A stretch of DNA of 36,764 bases from a virus: positions 1 through 36,764 of IMG/VR virus record IMGVR_UViG_3300049919_000088; one strand, written 5' to 3'. The position numbers and the translations under genes were made by a program. Positions 14,991 to 24,100 of this stretch are shown here, piece after piece. The notes beneath the pieces are model-generated. The model was given only the letters and a program-made list of their open reading frames with translations. It made no database searches and was not told where the DNA came from. The stretch's first letter is position 1. Each line of letters opens with the position of its first letter.

Positions 14991-17900
14991 TTAGTTCCAA
15001 CTAGTAACGATCCATTTATTAGTTCGGTGGTTATAGGTCGCCTTGAGGATGTTAGTATCGCCGACTGCCGTTCTCCATGCGGGCGTAATGCCGTTGAATT
15101 GGAAAATCGAGTTGAACGGAACGGTGTAACTACCACTTCCTCCCTGGACGAATACCAGCGTGATCTCTGTCCACGGTAGAGGATTGAGCGGTGCCGCAAT
15201 CCCAGTGGCGGGTGTGGCGGTGAGCGTGACGTAGTGGATGCTAGCAAAGCTCATGTCGGGCGTCATGGTCGCCGCGTAGATCATTTGGAACGTGCGAGGG
15301 TCCGTGCGTGTGTTTTTGTTCCAGTCCCGGTTGAAGATTTTACTCCCCCCGCCAAGTTCGGATGCCACTGGCTCCAGGAAATTCAGGAAACTGTTAACCC
15401 GCACGCTCATGGAAAACGTATTGTTCGCGTTTGTACCGTGCTGATGGGTATACGACAGCACCACGTCGTTTTTGTCAGTCACGAGGATGTTAGGGTATTG
15501 GGACGACCGGGCCATTTCGGATTCGGTGGTGTCCGCATCGGGCGAATTGGCGTCGAAGATCGGTTTGCTCCAGAGGACTTTTCCCGTTTCATCGAGTCTC
15601 CACACGGTCATATTGCGCCGCTGGGTTGCGTGATCGGAGCCAACCAGCAGCGCTCCGCCGCCCGCTAAATTTCGGGCGTTGAGCCGTGTTCCGCTGCCAA
15701 CTGGCATGGGAAATTCCGTGCGACTTACGGGTTGCGTCCACGTCACGCCGTCATCAGTGGAGCGCGAATAATACGCTTTTCCTGTCGCCCGCATGTAAAT
15801 ACCAAGTTCTCCGTTAGCCTCTTTTGTGATCGTGGCTTCTGCTAGGTAGGTGAGAGAGTCTGGGTTGGTTCCAGAGCCCACCGCAACGGTCGCCCATGTC
15901 ACCCCGTTGTCGTCTGAGTAGGCGACTCGCGGCTTTACCAGTCCTGATCCGTTATCCTCCTGATAGGGCATGAGCAGCCGACCGCTGGAAATCTCCACGG
16001 TCTCAGAAAAGCTGATAGCGCGGGTGCCGAATCCGAGCGATACCTCTGAGCCAGCAGTGGCGGCTCCGGTAATGGCATTGATGGTTAGTTCCCGGCGGTA
16101 AATAATCCCGCCTTCGATGGACGTGGCTGCCCAGTCCACTTTTGTATAAACGAGCCAGAGCTTCCCGTTGACTGACGATAGGTGGCAAATCTGATTCCCT
16201 ATGCCGCCACTGTTAGGCCATGGAAGCAGGATCGCCGCGTCCGTCCATGATCCGTTAGCAAGACGGGTTGCATATTTGATGTCGATGTATGCTGTCAACC
16301 CGTAATGAAACCAGCCGCTATTCCATGCCGCAACCACCAAGCCCGTCTCCGGGTCTTGTTGTAAATAAGAGACGTGAATGCCTTTTTTCTCGCGATGCTG
16401 CTCAAGGCACTGTGAGCGGGGGCTTGGCGACCAGCTCGACAAAACCTTCACATCGCGGACGCGGTGAACCCCATCATTCTGCCACGAAATGAACGGATAA
16501 ACCGAGACGCCGGCGAGGTTCATGTAGGTCTCACCGAGCAAGAACCAATTATCAGACCCAACCTCGCACCCTAGCGATGTGGTGCGACCGCCCTGCATGA
16601 AATACTGCTGGTGAGTGAGTGATTTGTAATGCGTGCATACTGCGACTTCCTCGCCGGGGAGAACCATGCCATAAACCGGGTAAAGCTGTGTCTGTGCGAG
16701 CACGTTTGGCCGATTCTCTGTCGGAGGTGTCGCGTCTCCTACGTAGATGTTAGCCCGAGTAATCCCTACCTGAATCCCTTTATGCTCAGTGCCAACCGTT
16801 TGCGCCAGGCCTTGCACGGAAATTCCGCCGTGTCCGTCGTGATAGCCGTTGGGTGTCACTGAGAATCCGGTGGAAAATTGACTACTCTGCCTCGGCGTCG
16901 CCCCGACGACGAACCGCGTCTGGATCGTCAGCCCTGCCGCAGCCGCCTGCTGGGTATACACCGCGCCATTACTGCTTCCAGATGTCCCCATGTGTGTAAG
17001 GATCATCTCACCATTTTCGTATCGCAACATCGAGTGGTCGCGGATGCTCCATGCGGTGAGGGTGCCGGGACCGGGTTGCACCTCGCGGGTGCCGTTGTCA
17101 GTAATGGTTTGTGCGGTGCCGGTGCAGTCATCATGTATGATGACCGTCCGCGCGGGCGGTAGTGGCGCAGACAGGTTAGATTCCGAGGCGATGCTGTAAG
17201 GGCTGGCCGCTGTGCCTGCGCCTGAGATGGTTACGTTCGCGCCTGCGGTGAGGCGACCGTTGATGGTGGTGACGGTGCCCGCAGTGAGGTCCGCCGCCGT
17301 GCCCGTCAGCCCCGTGCCCGCGCCGATGAACTGGCCACTTATTGTCTCGATATTGCCGCCGCCACGGGCTTCGATGTTCGCGTTTGGTCCAAGGGTTTGA
17401 ATATGCGAACTTTCTCCAGCAGTGACGATTTTCGCCCCGTTACCGATGGTCTGGATATACGAATTATCACCGAAGGTTAGGATATGTGAACCTTCCCCGA
17501 AGGTGGCGATCCACGCGCCGCTTGCTGCGGTACTGAAGCCGTTCAAGGATATAACTGGCCCGGTGAATGAAGGCGCATCCCGAGGCGCGAGCAATGCCAG
17601 CGCGTCAGCCAACGGCGTGTTCAACGTCGGCAGATCCACCGTCGCGGCGTCTGTCAGTTCCGCGTAGGTGGCTTCGCTCACAGCTGCTGCAGATGCAGCT
17701 GCTGCAGCTGCACTGGCTGCTGCAGATGCTGAACTGGCTGTTGCAGATGTTGCACTGGCTGCTGCAGATGCTGAACTGGCTGCTGCAGATGCTGAACTGG
17801 CTGTTGCAGATGTTGCACTGGCTGCTGCGGATGTTGAACTGGTTGTTGCAGATGTTGAACTGGTTGTTGCAGATGTTGAACTGGCTGCTGCAGATGTTGC

Positions 17901-18590
17901 ACTAGCTGCTGCGGATGTCTGGGAGGCAAGCAGTGCAGATTCAACGTTGGCCACTGCGGAGGCCGCAGCTGTCTGTGCTGCCTGATTTGCAGATGTGGAA
18001 CTAGCTGCTGCAGATGTTGCACTAGCTGCTGCAGCATCTGCACTTACTTGAGCAGCTTCTAGAAAAGGAGTAAATGCAGATACTTTGGTAATCAGTTCCA
18101 TCTCACCAGTGTCATCGTCGAAAGCAAGAAGAGTTCCCTTTCTATTAAACCCTACAGGCAAAACAGACCCAGAAGAAAGAGGCTCCGTAATTGGAAACTT
18201 CAGAACTGGTTGCCCATATAGGTTAGAAGAATCAGCAAGCTGCTGAACCTGCTGTACAATTAGGTCCATCTGACGCTCATGTACATCAGCATCTAATCTA
18301 GCATTATTGATATAATCTGTGCGTTGCTCATATGGAACTATTCGGGCAACAGTAATACGATGATCAGAAGTAGGAGCAACAGTTAATGTAATGGTTCCTC
18401 CAGCTGGGTTGTTTAGTCCAGAAAGAGAATAGTTTGTCGTTAATACAAGCAACGAAACAGACCCTGTTGAAATAACCTCTTTCCAAATCTTAACGTGGGA
18501 ATTATCGTGGAAAACAAATGGAATAGCAAAAGCAGTTGCTATTCCATTGCCAGTATATTGAATTATGCGTTGAGTGGCTTGTAAACTCAT
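14991..18590 (-). CDS. tail fibre/tailspike with T7 gp17-like N-terminus and sialidase-like propeller
   Basis: 1199 aa. Residues 1-150 are the T7-fibre anchoring domain (IIQYTGNGIATAFAIPFVF). Residues about 177-305 are Ala/Ser/Thr heptad repeats forming a long coiled shaft. From about 310 come repeats of FGEGSHILTFGDNSYIQTIG type, a beta-solenoid-like stretch, then a jelly-roll-like region. A propeller has two Asp boxes, SDDNGVTW (about 888) and STDDGVTW (about 941). A C-terminal KATYNHRTNKWIVTSWN motif is common in phage fibres. It binds, and may cleave, a sialic-acid-like surface glycan; active-site arginines were not verified. The GC content jumps within the shaft repeats. Confidence 0.88.
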   Translation of the reverse strand: MSLQATQRIIQYTGNGIATAFAIPFVFHDNSHVKIWKEVISTGSVSLLVLTTNYSLSGLNNPAGGTITLTVAPTSDHRITVARIVPYEQRTDYINNARLDADVHERQMDLIVQQVQQLADSSNLYGQPVLKFPITEPLSSGSVLPVGFNRKGTLLAFDDDTGEMELITKVSAFTPFLEAAQVSADAAAASATSAAASSTSANQAAQTAAASAVANVESALLASQTSAAASATSAAASSTSATTSSTSATTSSTSAAASATSATASSASAAASSASAAASATSATASSASAAASAAAAAASAAAVSEATYAELTDAATVDLPTLNTPLADALALLAPRDAPSFTGPVISLNGFSTAASGAWIATFGEGSHILTFGDNSYIQTIGNGAKIVTAGESSHIQTLGPNANIEARGGGNIETISGQFIGAGTGLTGTAADLTAGTVTTINGRLTAGANVTISGAGTAASPYSIASESNLSAPLPPARTVIIHDDCTGTAQTITDNGTREVQPGPGTLTAWSIRDHSMLRYENGEMILTHMGTSGSSNGAVYTQQAAAAGLTIQTRFVVGATPRQSSQFSTGFSVTPNGYHDGHGGISVQGLAQTVGTEHKGIQVGITRANIYVGDATPPTENRPNVLAQTQLYPVYGMVLPGEEVAVCTHYKSLTHQQYFMQGGRTTSLGCEVGSDNWFLLGETYMNLAGVSVYPFISWQNDGVHRVRDVKVLSSWSPSPRSQCLEQHREKKGIHVSYLQQDPETGLVVAAWNSGWFHYGLTAYIDIKYATRLANGSWTDAAILLPWPNSGGIGNQICHLSSVNGKLWLVYTKVDWAATSIEGGIIYRRELTINAITGAATAGSEVSLGFGTRAISFSETVEISSGRLLMPYQEDNGSGLVKPRVAYSDDNGVTWATVAVGSGTNPDSLTYLAEATITKEANGELGIYMRATGKAYYSRSTDDGVTWTQPVSRTEFPMPVGSGTRLNARNLAGGGALLVGSDHATQRRNMTVWRLDETGKVLWSKPIFDANSPDADTTESEMARSSQYPNILVTDKNDVVLSYTHQHGTNANNTFSMSVRVNSFLNFLEPVASELGGGSKIFNRDWNKNTRTDPRTFQMIYAATMTPDMSFASIHYVTLTATPATGIAAPLNPLPWTEITLVFVQGGSGSYTVPFNSIFQFNGITPAWRTAVGDTNILKATYNHRTNKWIVTSWN
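17680..17925 (-). repeat. 21-bp coding repeats in the fibre shaft
   Basis: About a dozen imperfect 21-base units of the form GCTGCTGCAGATGTTGAACTG (as read on the plus strand), each encoding seven Ala/Ser/Thr residues; two further units lie near 17990-18045. They fall at the boundary between AT-rich phage DNA and the GC-rich fibre tip. Such repeats give a coiled shaft of variable length and a target for recombination. Confidence 0.8.
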
Positions 18591-21130
18591 GGTCTGTTTC
18601 TTGGATCGATAATGAACTCTTGCCCTTGCTCTTCAACTGATTCGGCCATTCGATCAATATACCCTGGTGAGGTCATCTCTTGAATGTTCCAGATAACAAA
18701 GTAATCTAAAACTGGGCGGATGTAAAACAAATTGATAAAGGGAACGTTACTTAGTATTGACTTTGAGAACTCATTAGTTGGATTTTCTCCTCTCAGGGTC
18801 TTGGACATTCCCTGTGAGAGCATATCGAGCTGGCCAACAACTGGCCCAGCGAGGGTACCGGTAAACGTGGTATAGTTACGATCGTATTCAGTGAATAGGA
18901 GGTCGCCATAGATACCTGCACCGCCACCACGTAAGAATGCTTGGTTGATTGCTTTCCAATTGGGCTCACCATCTACTACAAGTGGTTTCGGCGTTCTACC
19001 TTTAGCCGCATCTTTGACCACACCTGATAGGTATCCACCAATAGTTGTCATAGCAATCAGCTGAGCAAGACGGAACTTACCTTTGTGGTCGTTCATCATG
19101 AACTTCTTGAAGCTGTCGCTACCTCCACCATACACCTCACGCCCAGCAATCTTGCGGCTAATAGTTACTGGGAACGACTTGAACATAGTGAGCAAGCGCA
19201 GTGCCTCACCAACAGGAGTTCCAGCCTGGGATCCAAAGGTAAGGAACTTTCGCTCAGCTGCTCCCGGTGTGGGAACAGCAATGTCAATGCGGTCTACATA
19301 ATATACTCGCAGCTTTTCCTCTAAGGAATCACGCATCCTTTGTTGAGTGGCTGGAGTCACCTTTTGGTTTTTTGCGTGAATCAAGGCATCTATAGAGGAC
19401 AACGGGATGTTCTTTAATGCATTGGTTGTCATGAAATTCTCCCCGTTAGGAGCGACTTCAACTGCATACCTTAGAGCATTCCATTCTAGTTCACCAATGT
19501 CATATAGCTTCAGGGTCTTAGCGAGATCTGGATTGATCTTGTCGAAAGATTCTTTTGAATTAAAAGCTAGGTGAGAAGACATGAGCTCGCCAGCAGTAGC
19601 CTTGTGGACATCGTTCCACCAGTTCATGAAGTTCAGGTCATAGAAGCGCTGCTGAATCTTATTCAAAGTCGCCGTGCCTTGTGAGTGAATAGTGTAGCGT
19701 GAAATTGTATTGCCGATCATCGAGTCAAGAGCAATACCCATATGATGTAGCATTGCTTTCTGTTCTGTAGATCGTCCTAGCATACCAGTAACTTGTGCAC
19801 CGAGAGCCTGCAGTCCAGACATTCCTTGGAACGTCATCTCACTGTGCATGAACGCCTTGTCTCCTAGTGAGGAAAGAACCACACCCCCCATCTTGGATAA
19901 CTGCGTGACTGTGCGGATAGTGGAACTAATCTTATCTAGCGTGATATTACCTGGATATTCATGAGCCCCCGAAACTTCTGCCCATGCTGCCTTTATCTTC
20001 CAGCTCTTAAGGGATTTTTCTAGCACATCAGCATTATCACTTTCCCGTGCTTTGAATGCAAGGTCCTGAAGTACTGCTTTGAATGTTTCTTTCGGGTTAG
20101 GACCGAATGATTCCATTAGAGTAATGTTCCTTGATCTGTGCAACAGATCAGATAAGACCCCGTCAGAAAAGTTCTTTGTTCCAAACATTTGGTTATATTG
20201 GAACGCCGAGGAAGAATCTTTGAAATGGAGAACGCGATGGGCAGACGCAGACCGAGCGAGAGATCCGTGAGCAAAAAATTCTGCAATTTCAGATTCATCT
20301 GGTGGAGCACCATGCACGCCAGTATAGATACCTCCATGAACTTTTTCTAGGAAGTCCTTGGGATCGAGACCTCGGAATGTTTTTGCATGATCAAGTAAAG
20401 GCAGGATTGCTTGGAACCATTTATTGAACGACTCCCCCTTACTCAGTGATCCATCAGACTTTCTGCCTAAGGATTGGATCTGGTCTACATCATGTGTTTG
20501 CCGCATGATGTAGCCCTCAGTCGATTTAATATACGCGCCAGCGCGGTTTTGACGTGCCACCATATCCTTGTGGATATTATTGTAGGCAGTAGCAATTGCC
20601 TGTGCCTCAGCGCTACCTGACTTGCCAGGCTTACCACCAGCCGTATTCAACTCGCCAAGCTCTTGGTAGATCTTCTCATCAAGCTTACCTGATCTGAAAG
20701 CCTTAATCAGACCCTGTTTCTCGAGCTCAGCAGTAAAGCCACCAAAGTATTGGTGGTAAAGAGAGCGTGAACGGTAGTCGACGGACATGCGTGCACCTTC
20801 AACTGCTTGAAGACCACCTTCAAGGAACGCCTGCAGGCCTTCACCTGGCGTCTTGAATTTCTCAACATAACTAGCAATGTCTCGCTTAGCTTTGATAGTG
20901 AGCAGGCGGTTACGCTCATTGATCTTCTTCTCCATTTGAAGGCCACCGAGGATTTCACCTTCGATTTCCTTAAGAGCATCTTCGAGTTTGACATTCTTGG
21001 AAAGCATACGCTGGCGCGCTAGGCGATCCATACGCATAGTAATTTCATTTGCTTGGACGTCAGACAGGGTCTTATTTCTGACCATGGCTGCAATCGACTT
21101 TACGCAATCAGCTGCTCGGGAACGTGGCAT
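18587..21130 (-). CDS. internal virion (DNA-ejection) protein, T7 gp16-position
   Basis: 847 aa. Mostly helical, with basic and amphipathic stretches and a C-terminus (IRPVLDYFVIWNIQEMTSPG) that I recognise from large ejection proteins of environmental podophages. It lies after gp14-, gp15-like and the 1377-aa protein, and before the fibre, as in T7-type virion operons. No transglycosylase motif was found. It starts with TAATG on the upstream stop and ends in ATGA with the fibre. It probably enters the cell with the DNA and forms part of the trans-envelope channel. Confidence 0.75.
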   Translation of the reverse strand: MPRSRAADCVKSIAAMVRNKTLSDVQANEITMRMDRLARQRMLSKNVKLEDALKEIEGEILGGLQMEKKINERNRLLTIKAKRDIASYVEKFKTPGEGLQAFLEGGLQAVEGARMSVDYRSRSLYHQYFGGFTAELEKQGLIKAFRSGKLDEKIYQELGELNTAGGKPGKSGSAEAQAIATAYNNIHKDMVARQNRAGAYIKSTEGYIMRQTHDVDQIQSLGRKSDGSLSKGESFNKWFQAILPLLDHAKTFRGLDPKDFLEKVHGGIYTGVHGAPPDESEIAEFFAHGSLARSASAHRVLHFKDSSSAFQYNQMFGTKNFSDGVLSDLLHRSRNITLMESFGPNPKETFKAVLQDLAFKARESDNADVLEKSLKSWKIKAAWAEVSGAHEYPGNITLDKISSTIRTVTQLSKMGGVVLSSLGDKAFMHSEMTFQGMSGLQALGAQVTGMLGRSTEQKAMLHHMGIALDSMIGNTISRYTIHSQGTATLNKIQQRFYDLNFMNWWNDVHKATAGELMSSHLAFNSKESFDKINPDLAKTLKLYDIGELEWNALRYAVEVAPNGENFMTTNALKNIPLSSIDALIHAKNQKVTPATQQRMRDSLEEKLRVYYVDRIDIAVPTPGAAERKFLTFGSQAGTPVGEALRLLTMFKSFPVTISRKIAGREVYGGGSDSFKKFMMNDHKGKFRLAQLIAMTTIGGYLSGVVKDAAKGRTPKPLVVDGEPNWKAINQAFLRGGGAGIYGDLLFTEYDRNYTTFTGTLAGPVVGQLDMLSQGMSKTLRGENPTNEFSKSILSNVPFINLFYIRPVLDYFVIWNIQEMTSPGYIDRMAESVEEQGQEFIIDPRNRP

Positions 21131-24100
21131 TAGAGTATACAGTTAGAGGCTTGTTGAAGGACGGGGGCGCCAATATCTCGGACATCAGCCTTGGTCATTT
21201 TGAGAGAAGCAGGTCCGTCAATACGGTCACCAGCTTGCTTGATAGCCGTTTCGTAGCCATCGAGAAATTGTGCAAGAACAGAGTTTGGATTCTCTTCGAG
21301 TTTGAAAATAGACTTGACCATCTTCATGAATTTGCTGAGCACTGTTTCTTTCCCTGACTTGATGCTGTTGAGGTAGAGTTGGAACTGGCGGTTGGAGAGT
21401 CCCTCAGCGATGAACTCATCGAGGTTAAGTAATCCGTATTGGGGTTCCTTCACCCGCTGGGAAAAGCGTTCCCATGTTTTTACGTTTACAGAACTAGCTA
21501 GTGAGTAGCCTCCAGTATGTTGAGTGCCGTGATGCTCCACTGTTTTAAGATATGCTTCGATGATTCCACGGAATCCGTCATTCTCAGTAAGAGCAGCATA
21601 GCGCCTAAGAGATGCAAGGTAGCGTTCACCATCAAGCACAAGCCCTTTGAGCTCGCCCACACTCTCCATGTCCTTGCGCATACGACGCACAACAGATGCA
21701 TGGGTTAATTCATGCACCACAGTTGAGGGTTGTCCATAGTCCTCAGCAATAAGAATACGATCCTCAGATCCTTTATACATACCAGCAGCGTTGTGGTCCT
21801 TAAGCAAGAATGGATCGAATTCCATATTGATGTCTTTAAGCGTCGGGTCGAGTTCGAAGAATTCATCGAAGAGCTCTTTATATTCTGGAATAAATTGCTG
21901 CGTGGCATATGTGACGTCCTCAGCTTTCCATGTATGGTTGCCGGGAGGGTTCTCTGGAAGAAATGCTTTCCAGCGAGAGAATGGGACTGGGAATTCTGCT
22001 TGCCTGATACTAGTGAAGTCAGTTGGACCAGCAGCGATTTCTTGGTCAAGCTGCTTGGCTTCTTGAGTTGGAGGATCAAAAATAACCAATTCTTCGGTCA
22101 CGTCATCTGATAAGGATTCTATTTCAAATGGAATCTTATTTTTTTTTAAGATTCGAGTAAATAATTTATTTCGGCTTTGGGTAACTCCGGAGAAGGAAAA
22201 TTTAGTTCCTGGATATTGTTGTTGAATGGATGAAATAAGGTCCTCGATTTTTGGCCAAAGTTCTCGCATAACTTTAAACGCCCCTATATTTGTTTTTTGT
22301 ATATGATCGCCATTAGCAGAAAAGCTAATATCTATAGCCTCTGCCTCCAGAGAATGTCTTGCTGTTGCAACATATAAATGATCGTCAATTAAAGTAGCAA
22401 TATTTCCTAAAGTATCTTCTTCTTCTTCGTTTTTGTAGACTTTTCCTTCAATGGCCAATTGCTTATCTTCTGGAGTCAATTGATCAAAAGTATCAAAATC
22501 ACTTAATCGCCTAGTGGACGTATTTATTGGGTCTGGAGTAGCTGCTATTGGGCCAGCTACAATTACGTCGCTGCCTTCCCAATCTCCAATCTCGTCTAGG
22601 AAATCTTTTTCCCAACGAGCAACAATCTCGCTAATAGGTATGTCTGAATCTATTAATGACCGAATACCCCAGCCACCCTTTTCTGGAATCCATTCATCTG
22701 GAAAATTAGGGAAAGATGTTTCTGGATCAGGCATTAACCTATCAGTAAGGCCTTTCGTTTTCTGTGAAATAGTGTTCTTACCGAGACCGTCCCATAATCC
22801 TTCTTCCTGTGAAAAATAATTGTAGTCGTTTTTGAATCCTTCTTTACTAATTTTTCTTGGGTTTACTTCTGTTTGATGGTAGATCTTTCGCTCACCAATG
22901 GCTTCCTGGAAGTTCTTTATGAAGGGTGTTTCTAAAAGTTCTTGCAATCTGGCATTTGCAATGTTCCCTACATCACCAGTCAGCCATTGACTAAGCTGTT
23001 TTTGCCAGGCAAACCTATTGTCGATCGGTTCGTCAATAGTGAGTTTACTTAAAGCATTTTTAGGTATCTTTGTTCTGTCTGGAATTATGAAGGCAGTAAT
23101 GTCCATCAACTTTTTAAAGTTTTCAGGATCTCTATCCTTAAATCGAATCCATATGTCTGACAGTTCTTGAGCATATTTTGGATTGCTAAGTACTTCGGCC
23201 TGAAGTATAGCTCCTCGTTCCATCTCCATCATGTCGATATAACCTTCTGAATAAAAATTTTCAGTATCTACTTTTTTATTTGACCAGGTTTTTAGTTCAG
23301 AAAAAAACTGTGAGTCAGTGTATTTTGCCCAAAATCCTTCAACAAAAGTATCCCATGGGTCAATATACACAGGCACGTCGATTTTCGAAGAATCGATACT
23401 GATCCTAAAATCACCATTTTCGTAATAGGTTGAAGCTTTATTGCGTAAGTCGGACCCATGAAAGTAAATTGGGGCATTCTCAGCGCGACCTGGATCGACG
23501 AGGCCAGAATGGAATCCCACTCTTCCTCCCATATGTGAGGCAATGTTCCCTACATCACCAGTCAGCCGTGGATCAAGCTCAAACGCCAGGTCTCCAAGCT
23601 CGTCTTCAAGCGAAAGTATCTCGTCGTCCAGCGCCTTAAGTTCGTTGTTAATATGCGCAAGATCACCTGTGAAGGTATAGGGTTCGGGATCCTCTAGTGT
23701 TTTACCAGCAGCGATTTCTTGATCAAGCTGCTTGGCTTTCTCGGTAGCCTTTTGTAATTCGTGGTTCTTGTAGACTTCGAGCTGTCTATTTGCATTTGCT
23801 GTCCGTTCTTCTACACTGGTTTCCTTCATAGACCTCAGGGCTGCTTTTGCCTCCTCTTGGTCAATTTTTTCTTTTGAATTAATTGGTAAATCTGTTCTAT
23901 CAACTAGCATGAAAGAACTCTCATCCATGAGTTTTTCAAATGCTTCTGGATTTCTACTCTTAAACTCAAGAAAAATATCTGTTAGTTCTTTTCCAATTTC
24001 TGGATTTTCAAGTGTAAGTTCCTGTAGTCGCACGTGTAGTTCGCTAGCCTGATCTGCAGCTTCGTCCCCATTATCATATTTTCCATCTTTTGTAAAAGTT

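Noticed and set aside
14906-15247. 113-aa minus-strand frame running out of the fibre end
   Set aside because: Most lies inside the fibre gene in another frame; only the last 27 codons from 14989 are supported by the overlap chain.
17567-17985. Plus-strand Ala/Asp- or Leu/Gln-rich open frames opposite the fibre repeats
   Set aside because: Created by the 21-bp repeats being free of stops in other frames; not genes.
17680-18045. CRISPR-like array
   Set aside because: The units are contiguous, in frame and coding, with no unique spacers.
14991-18590. Diversity-generating retroelement target at the fibre end
   Set aside because: No reverse transcriptase, template repeat or variable repeat pair was found.
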